DNA of 64,000 nucleotides from positions 2,557,001 to 2,621,000 of the forward strand of contig NZ_CP025113.1 in assembly GCF_002831585.1 (NCBI RefSeq), in the 5' to 3' direction. The translations under genes were made by a program, and so were the position numbers. Below are positions 7,976 to 19,059 of the stretch, one piece after another. The notes beneath the pieces are model-generated. The model made no database searches and was not told the DNA's origin. It was given only the letters and a program-made list of their open reading frames with translations. Position 1 is the first letter of the stretch. Each line of letters begins with the position of its first letter. This DNA is from Bradyrhizobium sp. SK17. Its GTDB lineage: Bacteria > Pseudomonadota > Alphaproteobacteria > Rhizobiales > Xanthobacteraceae.

Positions 7976-8911
7976 TTGAAGGTCAAGGTCGACAAGACTC
8001 TGGCGGCATCGATTGTCCTGCACGTCCTCGTGATCGGGTGGGGCCTCGTGTCGTTTTCGACCAGGGCGTATGTGATGCCCGAAGAGGAATCTGTTGCCGT
8101 CGACGTGATCTCGTCCGACCAGCTGTCCCACGTCATGGCCGGCCAGAAGGACGGCAAGAAGGAAAATCCCAAGCCGCTGGTCGACAAGGTCGCCGAGGCC
8201 AAGCCGGTCGACGACATGGTCGGCAAGGTCGAGGAGAAGAAGCCGCCGGTGGTGACCGAAACCGCGCCGCAGCCGACGCCGAAGGTGGAGAAGCCGGAAG
8301 ACAAGAAGCCGGATCCGCCGAAGAAGGTCGAGAACAAGCCGAAGGAAGAGCCAAAGCCGGTCGAGAAGAAGCCCGATCCGGTGAAGCCCGATCCGATCGC
8401 GGAAGCGATCAAGAAGGAAGAGAAGAAGCCGCCGCCTAAACCGGTGCAGCAGGCTGCCAAGCCGCCGCCGGAGCAGAAGCCGAAGGATCGCGTGTTCGAC
8501 CAGAGCAAGATCGCAGCACTGCTCGACAAGCGCGACCCGACGCGGGCCGCGGCGACCGGCGATGCGCTCAATGCCAACGCTGCGCTCGGCACCGCGAGGG
8601 GCAAGGCCGCCGACAACTCCGCGACCTGGGGCGCGATGTTCAGGCAGCAGGTCGAGCGCTGCTGGAAAAACAAGCCTTATGGCAGCCTTGAAGAGCAGCG
8701 GACCCAGGTGGTGATCGACGTCGATCTGAAGCGCGACGGCACTCTCGCGCGCATGCCGGTGGCCGAAGGCACTCCGGCAACGCCGTACATGCGTGTCTAT
8801 CAGGAGAGCGCCCTGCGCGCGATCATCGACTGTCAGCCCTACAATCTGCCCGCGGGTTGGTTCGAAGAATGGAAAGCATTCGCGCCCGTGTTCAAAGAGA
8901 ATAATACCTGA
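7976..8911 (+). CDS. tolA: Tol-Pal system protein TolA
   Basis: 311 residues from a TTG start with AGGGAAG upstream. One N-terminal membrane helix (residues about 8-27, containing the S-x-x-L-H motif SIVLHVL that contacts TolQ/R) is followed by a long Lys/Pro/Glu-rich rod (about 75-172) that spans the periplasm. A C-terminal TonB-like domain (about 205-311) carries two cysteines (VERCWKN and IIDCQPY) likely to form a disulfide. The rod is rich in EKKP and DPVKPDP and is lower in complexity than the helical rod of enterobacteria. It links the TolQR motor to TolB-Pal. Confidence 0.93.
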   Translation: MKVKVDKTLAASIVLHVLVIGWGLVSFSTRAYVMPEEESVAVDVISSDQLSHVMAGQKDGKKENPKPLVDKVAEAKPVDDMVGKVEEKKPPVVTETAPQPTPKVEKPEDKKPDPPKKVENKPKEEPKPVEKKPDPVKPDPIAEAIKKEEKKPPPKPVQQAAKPPPEQKPKDRVFDQSKIAALLDKRDPTRAAATGDALNANAALGTARGKAADNSATWGAMFRQQVERCWKNKPYGSLEEQRTQVVIDVDLKRDGTLARMPVAEGTPATPYMRVYQESALRAIIDCQPYNLPAGWFEEWKAFAPVFKENNT

Positions 8912-8956
8912 GATCAGCCGTGACGTTTGGCCAATAGCAGACAAAGTCTACCGACA

Positions 8957-10327
8957 ATGACCGACAACAATGATTTGCGTGCAATGACGTTTCGCCTCAA
9001 CCGCCGCCAGATGATTTCCGGCATGGCCGCGATTTCCGCGTTCGCCGGCGCGCCGTTCCGTCCAGCCATCGGACAGGAAGGCGGGCGCAAGCAGATTCCG
9101 GTCCCCGGCGGCGAGTTCGCGCCGGTGCCGATTGCGATCCCGAATTTTTCGGCTGGTACGCCCGGTGACACCGAGGTCGGCGTCGGTGTCGCGCAGGTCA
9201 TCACCAACAACCTGAAGCGCAGCGGCTTGTTCGCGCCGATCGATCAGGCGGCGTTTCTCGAGAAGCAGGTCAATATCGACGCGCCGCCGAACCTGAACAA
9301 CTGGAAGAGCGTCAATGCGCAGGCGTTGGTCGTCGGGCGCATGACGCGCCAGGGCAACGGCCGTGTGAAGGCGGAATTCCGGCTCTGGGACGTCAGCACC
9401 GGCCAGCAGCTCGCCGGCCAGTCATACGACACGTCGGCGGACTACTGGCGCCGTATCGCGCATATCATCTCCGACCAGATCTACGAACGGATGACCGGTG
9501 AGAAGGGCTATTTCGATACCCGTGTCGTGTTCGTCGACGAGAGCGGCGCCGCGGATCGCCGCGTCAAGCGCCTCGCGCTGATGGACCAGGACGGCGCCAA
9601 TGTGCGCTACCTGACCCGCGGCGCGGATCTCGTGCTGACGCCGCGCTTCTCGCCGTCGACCCAGGAGATCACCTATATGGAGTTCGGGCAGGGCGACCCG
9701 CGGGTCTATCTGCTCAACATCGAGACCGGCCAGCGCGAGATCGTCGGCAACTTCCCGGGCATGTCGTTCTCGCCGCGCTTCTCGCCCGACGGCCAGCGCG
9801 TCATCATGAGCCTGCAGCAGGGCGGCAACTCCAATCTGTTCGTGATGGATCTGCGCTCGAAGTCGATGACGCGGCTGACCGATACGCCGGCGATCGACAC
9901 CTCGCCGTCCTACGCGCCGGATGGCACGCGGCTCTGCTTCGAATCCGATCGCGGCGGCAAGCCGCAGATCTATGTGATGCCGGCAACCGGCGGGCAGGCG
10001 CAGCGCATCTCGTTCGGCGACGGCACCTATTCGACGCCGGTGTGGTCGCCGCGCGGCGACTACATCGCCTTCACCAAGCAGGGCGGCGGGCAGTTCGCGA
10101 TCGGGATCATGAAGCCGGACGGCTCGGGTGAGCGCATCCTGACCTCAGGCTTCCACAATGAGGGCCCGACCTTTGCGCCCAACGGCCGTGTCGTGATGTT
10201 CTTCCGCGATCCCGGTGGTAACAGCGGACCGTCGCTGTTCACCATCGACGTCTCCGGGCGCAACGAACTGCGGGTGCCGACCCCGGGCTTTGCCTCCGAT
10301 CCCGCCTGGTCGCCGCTGTTGTCATGA
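8957..10327 (+). CDS. tolB: Tol-Pal system beta-propeller protein TolB
   Basis: About 456 residues from the ATG at 8957; an earlier TTG (8927) and a later ATG (8984) are also in frame and no ribosome-binding site decides. The N-terminus has [20 protein letters not shown], a twin-arginine-like export signal instead of the plain Sec signal usual for TolB. The N-terminal domain ([19 protein letters not shown]) precedes a six-bladed WD40-like propeller with repeated F-S-P-D-G/A-P-D-G blades (for example [32 protein letters not shown]). TolB shuttles between Pal and TolA in the periplasm. Confidence 0.95.
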   Translation: MTDNNDLRAMTFRLNRRQMISGMAAISAFAGAPFRPAIGQEGGRKQIPVPGGEFAPVPIAIPNFSAGTPGDTEVGVGVAQVITNNLKRSGLFAPIDQAAFLEKQVNIDAPPNLNNWKSVNAQALVVGRMTRQGNGRVKAEFRLWDVSTGQQLAGQSYDTSADYWRRIAHIISDQIYERMTGEKGYFDTRVVFVDESGAADRRVKRLALMDQDGANVRYLTRGADLVLTPRFSPSTQEITYMEFGQGDPRVYLLNIETGQREIVGNFPGMSFSPRFSPDGQRVIMSLQQGGNSNLFVMDLRSKSMTRLTDTPAIDTSPSYAPDGTRLCFESDRGGKPQIYVMPATGGQAQRISFGDGTYSTPVWSPRGDYIAFTKQGGGQFAIGIMKPDGSGERILTSGFHNEGPTFAPNGRVVMFFRDPGGNSGPSLFTIDVSGRNELRVPTPGFASDPAWSPLLS

Positions 10328-10511
10328 GCTTTCGCCGACCGGTACGGGGGAACCACGGGGCTGGTCGGCACTTCTTACCTAGCGCACTGATTTTGATAGT
10401 GAATTCGGTAAGTCGAGGGGTCGCGGAAACGACTCGCTAACGATGTTCCCTCAGAAAGACTTCACCTGCGGTCAGTAAGAGTGCGAGCTGAAAAGGACGC
10501 GCGCTCTCACA

Positions 10512-12836
10512 ATGCAGTTTGCAAGTCAGACGGGAGAACCGGACCGGTCGATGTCGCCGACGATTTCCGCGGCGCTCGTCGATTCGCTGTTCATGAACCC
10601 CGCGCCCATGATCTTCGGCGCCTTCGGCCCCGCCATCGCGGGCGCCGTGATTGCGGCTGTCACCGGCAATCTGCTGTCCTGGCTGTGCGTACCGCTGTTC
10701 ATTGTGGTCGGACTGGCGCGCGCGCTCCAGATGTATCGCTATCAGCAGCGCAATTCCCGGCTCACCATCGAAGAGTCCGTGACCTGGGAGAAGCGCTACC
10801 GGCTCGGCACCATCGCCTACGGCATTTCGCTCGGCGTCTGGGGCGTCACCGTCCTGCTGACGACCAAGGACGCTGCGGCGCATATGTTGTGCGTGACCAC
10901 GGTTGTCGCCTACACGTCGGCGGGGGTCGGGCGGACCTTCGGCCGGCCGCAGATCTTCCACATGCATCTGTTGATGTCGATCGGTCCCCTGATCGCGGCA
11001 CTGATGTATGTCGGCGGTCCCTATCACATCGCGCTCGCGCTGCTCAGCCTGGTGTTCTTCAGCGCGATCCGTCACCTCACTTCGAGCTTGCAGCGCATCT
11101 ACGTCAATGCCTGGATCGCCAAGGAGCGCGAGGCCGCGCTGGCCGGCCAGTTCGACACCGCACTGAACAACATGCCCCACGGCCTGTGCATGTTCAGCGC
11201 CGACGGCCGGCTCGCGGTGATGAACCACCGCTTCATCGAGATGATGCAGCTGTCCGACGACTTCGTGCAGCGCGGTGCCAGTGCCGCCGACATCTGCGAT
11301 GCGTGCGTGCTGTCCGGTGCGATCTCGGCGGCGGCGGCGCAACAGATCCTCTACGAGATCGAGAGCTCGCAGCGCGGCGATATCATCACCAGCGATCCGG
11401 ATCCGGGCAAAAACCGCTCGCTCGACTGGACGTTCCAGCCGATGGCCGGTGGCGGCACGGTCGTGCTGGTCGAGGACATCACCGAGCGCAAGGATGCCGA
11501 GGCCAGGATCAGCCATCTGGCGCGCTACGACGAACTGACCGCGCTGCCCAACCGCGTCAATTTCCGCGACGAGATCGTCCGGCTGCTCGCCATGCAGCAC
11601 TGCGACCATCGTTCCGCATTGCTGTTCGTCGACCTCGACCAGTTCAAGCAGGTCAACGACACGCTCGGCCATCCCTGCGGCGACCAGCTGCTTTGCGCGG
11701 TCGCGGAGCGGCTGCGCGAGATGCTGCGTCCTGAGGATTTCGTGGCGCGGTTCGGCGGCGACGAGTTCGTGGTGTTCCAGCAGAACATCCATTCGCATGA
11801 GGACGCCGCCGCGCTGGCGCGGCGCATCGTCGACCGCCTCAGCGAGCGCTACAAGATCGACAATCACCTGGTCGAGATCGGCGCCAGCGTCGGCATCGCG
11901 ATGACCGCGCCGGGGGTCAGCGCCGACACGCTGTTGAAGAACGCCGACATGGCGCTCTACCGCGCCAAGGCCGACGGCCGCGGCACCTTCTGCTTCTTCC
12001 GCGACGAGATGGCGCAAACCGTCGAAGCCCGCCGCATTCTCGAGCTCGATCTGCGCAAGGCGCTCGCCAACGAGGAGTTCGAGCTGTTCTACCAGCCGCT
12101 GATCAACCTGAAGTCCGGCAAGGTCTCGACCTGCGAGGCGCTGTTGCGCTGGAACCATCCGGCGCGCGGCACCGTCTCTCCGGTCGACATCATTCCGGTC
12201 GCCGAGGATATGGGCCTGATCGTCGATCTCGGCCGCTGGATCCTGCGCAAGGCCTGCATGGAATGCATGAAGTGGCCCGAAGCGGTCAGCGTCGCGGTCA
12301 ACTTCTCGCCGCAGCAGTTCCATCAGCGCGACGTGCTGAGCGAGGTACGCTACGCACTCGAGGTTTCCGGGCTGCCGGCGCACCGGCTCGAGATCGAGAT
12401 CACCGAATCCTCACTGCTGCACAACACCGAGCTGACCCACGACGTGCTGTCGCAGCTGCGTTCGCTCGGCGTGCGGATCTCGCTGGACGATTTCGGCACC
12501 GGCTACTCGTCGCTCAGCTATTTGCACAATTTCCCGCTGCAGAAGGTCAAGATCGATCGCTCCTTCCTCGAAGGCATCGACAGCGACCGTCCGCTGACGC
12601 TGCTCCGCGGGGTGGCGCGGCTGTCGGCGGACCTCGGCATGTCGGTGGTGGTCGAGGGCATCGAGACCAATGAGCAGTTGGAACTCATCAGTGCCGACGG
12701 CGCGGTGACCGAAGCGCAAGGATACCTGTTCAGCCGGCCGGTTCCCGCGGTCCGCATCCGCCAACTGCTCAATGCCTCGCATGGCCGGCGGCCCGACGAG
12801 CAATTGCACGTGGTTCCGTCGCGCTCGATCGCCTGA
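10512..12836 (+). CDS. Membrane-anchored PAS-GGDEF-EAL bifunctional c-di-GMP protein
   Basis: 774 residues; ATG at 10512, with an alternative ATG at 10551. The N-terminal 190 residues hold five or six membrane helices. A PAS-like segment (about 215-330) follows, with the QFDTALNNMPHGLCMFSAD entry typical of PAS-7 domains. The GGDEF domain has an intact FGGDEF (415-419) and an intact inhibitory RxxD site (RPED, five residues before it). The EAL domain has EALLRW (542), NFSPQQF, ITESSLL, LDDFGTGYSS, KIDRSF and VVEGIET, so both cyclase and phosphodiesterase look competent. It lies between tolB and pal, directly ahead of the N-acyl synthase gene. Confidence 0.9.
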   Translation: MQFASQTGEPDRSMSPTISAALVDSLFMNPAPMIFGAFGPAIAGAVIAAVTGNLLSWLCVPLFIVVGLARALQMYRYQQRNSRLTIEESVTWEKRYRLGTIAYGISLGVWGVTVLLTTKDAAAHMLCVTTVVAYTSAGVGRTFGRPQIFHMHLLMSIGPLIAALMYVGGPYHIALALLSLVFFSAIRHLTSSLQRIYVNAWIAKEREAALAGQFDTALNNMPHGLCMFSADGRLAVMNHRFIEMMQLSDDFVQRGASAADICDACVLSGAISAAAAQQILYEIESSQRGDIITSDPDPGKNRSLDWTFQPMAGGGTVVLVEDITERKDAEARISHLARYDELTALPNRVNFRDEIVRLLAMQHCDHRSALLFVDLDQFKQVNDTLGHPCGDQLLCAVAERLREMLRPEDFVARFGGDEFVVFQQNIHSHEDAAALARRIVDRLSERYKIDNHLVEIGASVGIAMTAPGVSADTLLKNADMALYRAKADGRGTFCFFRDEMAQTVEARRILELDLRKALANEEFELFYQPLINLKSGKVSTCEALLRWNHPARGTVSPVDIIPVAEDMGLIVDLGRWILRKACMECMKWPEAVSVAVNFSPQQFHQRDVLSEVRYALEVSGLPAHRLEIEITESSLLHNTELTHDVLSQLRSLGVRISLDDFGTGYSSLSYLHNFPLQKVKIDRSFLEGIDSDRPLTLLRGVARLSADLGMSVVVEGIETNEQLELISADGAVTEAQGYLFSRPVPAVRIRQLLNASHGRRPDEQLHVVPSRSIA

Positions 12837-12946
12837 CTTAATCGAACACCTTCAATTGGCAGTTGTGCATGCGTCCGGGTGCACTTCTCGAAATGCACTC
12901 TTGCGGTCACAAGTTAACCGTACTGGCTCGATTGCTTTGACGGAAA

Positions 12947-12961
12947 TTAAGAAGCTGTTAA
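12947..12961 (+). promoter_or_regulatory. Perfect CtrA-type box upstream of the N-acyl synthase gene
   Basis: TTAA-GAAGCTG-TTAA matches the full TTAA-N7-TTAA consensus of the alphaproteobacterial cell-cycle regulator CtrA and lies 49 bases before the start codon at 13010. The match is seen directly; binding and regulation are inferred. Confidence 0.55.
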
Positions 12962-13009
12962 TCTTTTGGCTGCGCGTTGAAGTTGTTGGGTTGTTCAGGG
13001 GAGTACCAC

Positions 13010-13744
13010 ATGAGGTCCGCGGCCGAAGCCATCAAGCCCGCGACAGGAAGGCTTGCGGACCCCCTCGATCAAGTCGACTACCGCCTCGCTCAGACACCGG
13101 AACAGAAAGACGAGATCTACCGGCTCCGCTATCGCGCCTATCTGCGCGAGGGCGCGATCCGGGCCTCGGCGGATGAGCGCGTGGTCGACCAGTTCGATGA
13201 TGCGCCGAATGCCTGGGTGTTCGGGGTCTATCTGCAAGGCGAGCTCTGCAGCTCGATCCGCATCACGGTCGTGACTCCGGAATGGCGCTCCTCGCCGACG
13301 CTCGACGTGTTCGGCGACATACTGCTGCCGAAACTCGATCAGGGCATGGTCTTCATCGACTCCACGCGCTTCGTCGCGGACCCCGACAAGGCACGGAACA
13401 TTCCGGAACTGCCGTATGTCACGGTGCGCCTCGGCTCGACCGCGGGCGTGCACTTCAATGCCGATTACGGCCTGGCGCCGGTGCGGCCCGAGCACATGGC
13501 GTTCTACCGGCGCGTGTTCCTGCATGAGACCTGGTCGGAGGCGCGGCTCTATCCCGGGCTGGTCAAGCCGGTCGGCTTGATGGCGTCGCATCTGCCGTCA
13601 GTGCGCGAACGCGTGCTCGCCCGGTATCCGTTCCTGCGCTCCAGCGCCTTCGAGCGGCGCATGCTGTTCGATCGGGAAGGCCAGTTACAGCCCGACGGCA
13701 TCGTCCGGCCGTTCGAGCGCGCGTCGATCGTACCAAATTCCTGA
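13010..13744 (+). CDS. FeeM/LuxI-like N-acyl synthase
   Basis: 244 residues from the ATG at 13010, chosen for AGGGGAG (12997-13003) at ideal spacing; an in-frame TTG at 12977 lacks this. The protein fits the acyl-homoserine-lactone synthase/FeeM N-acyl amino acid synthase superfamily of GNAT-like enzymes. It has an IYRLRYRAYLREGAI segment near residue 40, an acidic FDDAPNAWVFGVY strand, then GELCSSIRI with the conserved arginine, and FIDSTRFVADP, with ELPYVTVRLG after that. Such enzymes join acyl groups from acyl carrier protein to an amino acid or homoserine lactone. Product unknown. No luxR gene is adjacent. Confidence 0.7.
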   Translation: MRSAAEAIKPATGRLADPLDQVDYRLAQTPEQKDEIYRLRYRAYLREGAIRASADERVVDQFDDAPNAWVFGVYLQGELCSSIRITVVTPEWRSSPTLDVFGDILLPKLDQGMVFIDSTRFVADPDKARNIPELPYVTVRLGSTAGVHFNADYGLAPVRPEHMAFYRRVFLHETWSEARLYPGLVKPVGLMASHLPSVRERVLARYPFLRSSAFERRMLFDREGQLQPDGIVRPFERASIVPNS

Positions 13745-13881
13745 GGGAAGCGGCGGACACCCGCCGATCTCGCACCTGGGATATCGACCGGCTGTTGCGC
13801 GCGGGCCAGATTGTCCTGCAAAAGCGGCCGGTTCCCGCGAAGCTTGCCTTCCCTTCACCGTCGCGCCACATTTGCCACCCA

Positions 13882-13889
13882 TTAACCAT
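13882..13889 (+). promoter_or_regulatory. Candidate CtrA half-site, distal, upstream of pal
   Basis: TTAACCAT followed by CG, 138 bases before the pal start; an identical ten-base ttaaccatcg recurs 83 bases downstream. Confidence 0.4.
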
Positions 13890-13964
13890 CGGGGGCGCTT
13901 TCCGGCATTGCCTGGCATTTGATGGGGTCCAGCAAGGTCTCGTCAAGGTTGACGGAACGTTCGC

Positions 13965-13972
13965 TTAACCAT
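13965..13972 (+). promoter_or_regulatory. Candidate CtrA half-site, proximal, upstream of pal
   Basis: Second TTAACCAT, 55 bases before the pal ATG at 14027, giving a repeated pair in one promoter region. Spacing from the start codon suits a promoter element. Confidence 0.45.
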
Positions 13973-14026
13973 CGCCCTGTAGATCGATTGGGTAGTACGA
14001 AGAGCGTGAGCGTGGAGGCTCCGGGA

Positions 14027-14509
14027 ATGAATTATCTCCAGGGTATGAAGCTGGTTGCGGTTCTGGCGGTGGCGCTGTCGATGGGCGCCTGCGCCAACAA
14101 GAACCCGTTGGACGCCAATGGCGCGATTGGGGGCGCCGCGACCCCGGGTAGCCAGCAGGATTTCGTGGTCAATGTCGGCGATCGCGTGTTCTTTGAGAGC
14201 GATCAGACCGATCTGAGCCCGCAAGCGACCGCGACCCTCGACAAGCAGGCGCAGTGGCTGCAGACCTATAACCGCTATTCCTTCACCATCGAAGGACACG
14301 CCGACGAGCGCGGCACGCGCGAATACAACATCGCGCTCGGTGCCCGCCGTGCTCAGTCGGTCCGCGCCTATCTCGCCTCGCGCGGCATCGATCCGAGCCG
14401 CATGCGCACCATTTCCTACGGCAAGGAGCGCCCGGTCGCGGTCTGCAACGACATCTCTTGCTGGTCGCAGAACCGCCGCGCCGTCACCGTGCTGAACGCC
14501 AGCTCCTGA
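14027..14509 (+). CDS. pal: Peptidoglycan-associated lipoprotein Pal
   Basis: 160 residues from the ATG at 14027, preceded by GGAGG (14014-14018); the upstream in-frame extension is not coding-like. A lipoprotein signal ends in LSMGAC, with the cysteine at about residue 20 as the lipidation site. An OmpA-like domain follows with the peptidoglycan-binding signature TIEGHADERGTREYNIALG and the RRAQSVRAYL helix. Pal anchors the outer membrane to murein and is the target of TolB and TolA. It is separated from tolB by the GGDEF-EAL and N-acyl synthase genes and followed by a strong terminator. Confidence 0.95.
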   Translation: MNYLQGMKLVAVLAVALSMGACANKNPLDANGAIGGAATPGSQQDFVVNVGDRVFFESDQTDLSPQATATLDKQAQWLQTYNRYSFTIEGHADERGTREYNIALGARRAQSVRAYLASRGIDPSRMRTISYGKERPVAVCNDISCWSQNRRAVTVLNASS

Positions 14510-14534
14510 CGCGACCCTGCGTGCATTTCTTTGC

Positions 14535-14566
14535 AAACCGGCGCCCTCGGGCGCCGGTTTTGTTTT
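14535..14566 (+). terminator. Rho-independent terminator after pal
   Basis: A perfect 12-base stem (aaaccggcgccc / gggcgccggttt) with a very short loop, followed by tgtttt, 25 bases after the pal stop codon. It should separate pal from cpoB transcription. Confidence 0.85.
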
Positions 14567-14763
14567 GGCCGATACGTGCCTTCAGCTTGATGAACGAAGC
14601 TGCGCGCAATTGGCCGCTTGCTTGTTCCGGCGTCCGTACTAAACCGGTGTCAGCGACGCTGTCTTGAGACGCTGTCCTGGATTTGAACTGCCAGTCACAA
14701 TTCCGGCGTACTCCGTCCCTCAATGTCGCTCGCTTTTCACGTCGATCTCGTCGTCAGGGCAAA

Positions 14764-15791
14764 ATGTCATCCAGGCTTCATTTACTTTCCTCCGCCGCGG
14801 CGATCGCGGCGCTGCTCGCCGTTTCTGCTCCAGTGTTTGCCCAATCCGACGATTCAGACGCGGAGATGCGCATCGAGCGGCTCGAAAACCAGCTGCGGCA
14901 GCTGACCGGCCAGAACGAGGAGCTGCAATATCGCAACCGCCAGCTCGAGGAGCGGCTGCGTCAGCTTGGCGGCCAGCCACCCGGACAGGGCGGACAGCCT
15001 CCGGCAGGCCAGCCCAGTGTCGCGGCGGTGCCGCCGGCGCAGCAGCCGCAGGCTTACCCGCCAGCGCAGCCTGGGTACGGGGCGCCGCAGCAGGGATATG
15101 GCCGCCAGCCACAGGGCGGCTATGACCAGCAGCAGATCGCAGCGCCGGCGCCGATCGTGCAGGAGCCGGTGGTTGCCGCGCCGCCAGGCAGCGGCCGCCG
15201 CGGACGTGGCGACGCCTTCGACCCGAACCAGAACCCGAATGCCCCGGGGGTGCCGCGCGCACTCGGTGGCGGCCAGATGCCGATGCCGGGCGACGCTCAG
15301 GTCGGTGCGCCCGGCGGTCGCGGCGCGGGGAGCCGCTCAATCTCGGCAACACCAGCCCGCAGCCGGCCCCGGGGGCGCGCGCGGCCCTGACCACTCTGCC
15401 GCCGTCGGCGACGCCGAAGGACGAGTTCGACCTCGGCATCGGCTACATCCAGCGCAAGGACTATGCGCTCGCCGAAGAGACGATGAAGAACTTCGCCCAG
15501 AAATATCCGAGCGACCCGCTGGTGGCGGACTCGCAATACTGGCTTGGCGAAAGCTATTTCCAGCGCCAGCAATATCGCGACGCCGCGGAGACCTTCCTTG
15601 GGGTGACCACCAAGTTCGACAAGTCGGCCAAGGCGCCTGACGCCCTGCTGCGGCTCGGCCAGTCGCTGGCGGCGCTCAAGGAGAAGGAAGCCGCCTGCGC
15701 CGCATTCGGCGAGATCACGCGGAAATATCCGCGTGCCTCCGGCGGGGTCAAAGCCGCGGTTGACCGCGAGCAGAAGCGCGTGAAGTGCTAA
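14764..15791 (+). pseudogene. cpoB: Tol-Pal accessory protein CpoB/YbgF, with an apparent frameshift
   Basis: Signal peptide and coiled coil are in one frame: ATG at 14764, cleavage near VFAQ, then RIERLENQLRQLTGQNEELQ and a Gln/Pro/Gly-rich linker. That frame stops at 15388-15390 after an atypical Ser/Arg tail. The expected continuation (EPLNLGNTSPQPAPGA, then DEFDLGIGYIQRKDYALAEE and the TPR domain to VKC) is intact in another frame from about 15330 to 15791. One missing G in the run at 15327-15330 explains this. CpoB normally coordinates murein synthesis with Tol-driven constriction. Whether this is a real mutation or a sequencing error cannot be told from one sequence; no classical slippery heptamer is present. 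Confidence 0.8.
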
Positions 15792-15842
15792 ACCGGCAAG
15801 GAGAGGCCGCCTCCGGCCTCTCCGCGATATGCTGGTTTTGCG

Positions 15843-16865
15843 ATGCTAGAGGATCAAACGGTCATCACGGCAAGGGACGCCAAGCGCCTGTTCGCAGGGC
15901 TTGCAGCTGCGCCCACGCTCGTGCTGGCGGTGTCCGGCGGTCCTGATTCAGTCGCGCTGATGTGGCTGGCCGCGCGCTGGCGCCGTGCGCTCGCGAAAGG
16001 CCCCCGGCTGGTGGCGGTGACCGTGGATCACGGCCTGCGCCGGGAGGCGGCGCGCGAGGCGCGCGACGTCAAGCGGCTGGCGCGCAGCCTCGATTTGCCC
16101 CATCACACGTTGCGCTGGAGCGGGCCGAAGCCCGGGACCGGCGTGCCGGCGGCGGCACGCGAGGCGCGCTATCGCCTGCTCGCGCAAGCCGCGCGCAAGC
16201 ACGGCGCCACGCATATCCTGACCGCCCACACCCGCGACGACCAGGCCGAGACGTTGTTGATGCGGCTGCTGCGCGGCAGCGGCGTTGCGGGACTGTCAGC
16301 GATGGCGCGCGAGACCGAGCGTGACGGGATTTTGCTGACGCGGCCTCTGCTCGATGTCGCGAAGGCGCAATTGATCGCAACGCTGAAGCGGGCGGGCGTC
16401 GGCTTTGCCGACGATCCGACCAACCGCGATCCGGCTTTCACGCGTCCGCGGCTGCGCGCGCTGATGCCGGTCCTGGCTGAGGAGGGCGGCGACGCGCGGA
16501 ACCTGGCACGGCTGGCAGCGCGGATCGCGCGCGCCAACGCGGCCCTGGAAGTACAGGTCGATGACGCCGAGCGCTATCTTGCGTTGAAAGATGAGGATGG
16601 ACCGCACGCCGGTTTCGATGCCGGATCATTCGCCGTGACGCCCGAGGAAATCCGGCTTCGTCTGCTCAAGCGAGCGATCGACCGGATCGGGCATGAGGGG
16701 CCGGCCGAACTCGGCAAGGTGGAAACCCTGCTCGCAGCCCTCGATGGGGCCCTGGCGAAACGCGAACCCAAGCTGAAACAGACGCTTGCCGGAGCCGTCG
16801 TCAGCCTTGCCGGCGGCCGTATCACGATCGCCCCGGCGCCCCCGCGCCGGGTGCGTTCACGCTGA
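15843..16865 (+). CDS. tilS: tRNA(Ile)-lysidine synthetase TilS
   Basis: 340 residues. The ATP-pyrophosphatase P-loop is SGGPDS at residues 31-36, followed by VTVDHGLR, TAHTRDDQAETLLMRLLRGSG and DPTNRDPAFTRPRLR, all characteristic of TilS. The enzyme converts the wobble cytidine of tRNA-Ile(CAU) to lysidine, so that it reads AUA. The C-terminal part is short, as usual in alphaproteobacteria. Start ATG at 15843, 51 bases after cpoB; ftsH follows after 259 bases. Confidence 0.95.
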   Translation: MLEDQTVITARDAKRLFAGLAAAPTLVLAVSGGPDSVALMWLAARWRRALAKGPRLVAVTVDHGLRREAAREARDVKRLARSLDLPHHTLRWSGPKPGTGVPAAAREARYRLLAQAARKHGATHILTAHTRDDQAETLLMRLLRGSGVAGLSAMARETERDGILLTRPLLDVAKAQLIATLKRAGVGFADDPTNRDPAFTRPRLRALMPVLAEEGGDARNLARLAARIARANAALEVQVDDAERYLALKDEDGPHAGFDAGSFAVTPEEIRLRLLKRAIDRIGHEGPAELGKVETLLAALDGALAKREPKLKQTLAGAVVSLAGGRITIAPAPPRRVRSR

Positions 16866-17124
16866 GCCGGGTTCGATTGTTTCAATCGCTGTCATAATCC
16901 GGCAAGGTGGCTTAACCACCCCGAAAAAACACCGGATTTAGCGCCATTTTTTGACCGGGAATCGCGCTAGGATGCGGTAAATAGTCGTGCGTGGTTCCCT
17001 TGGCATCGACCCCAGCGGCACCTAGATTGTATGCCATCGACGGGATGGATTCCCTGGGGATTCCCACAGAGCCTGCCCAAGGATAGAGAGAGGCCGCGAT
17101 CCGCGCGACCACCGAAGGAAGACC

Positions 17125-19047
<1,923 letters not shown>

Positions 19048-19059
19048 GACGCGCCTGCC

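Noticed and set aside
10437..12383. 648-codon open frame on the minus strand opposite the GGDEF-EAL gene
   Set aside because: Composition is Arg/His/Asp-rich with no domain; it is the antisense shadow of a well-supported gene in high-GC DNA.
15320..15395. Programmed -1 frameshift in cpoB
   Set aside because: No X-XXY-YYZ slippery heptamer or clear downstream pseudoknot; a one-base deletion or sequencing error is simpler.
16866..16910. tRNA-like T-loop string (ggttcgatt) after tilS
   Set aside because: No acceptor, D or anticodon arms can be folded around it.
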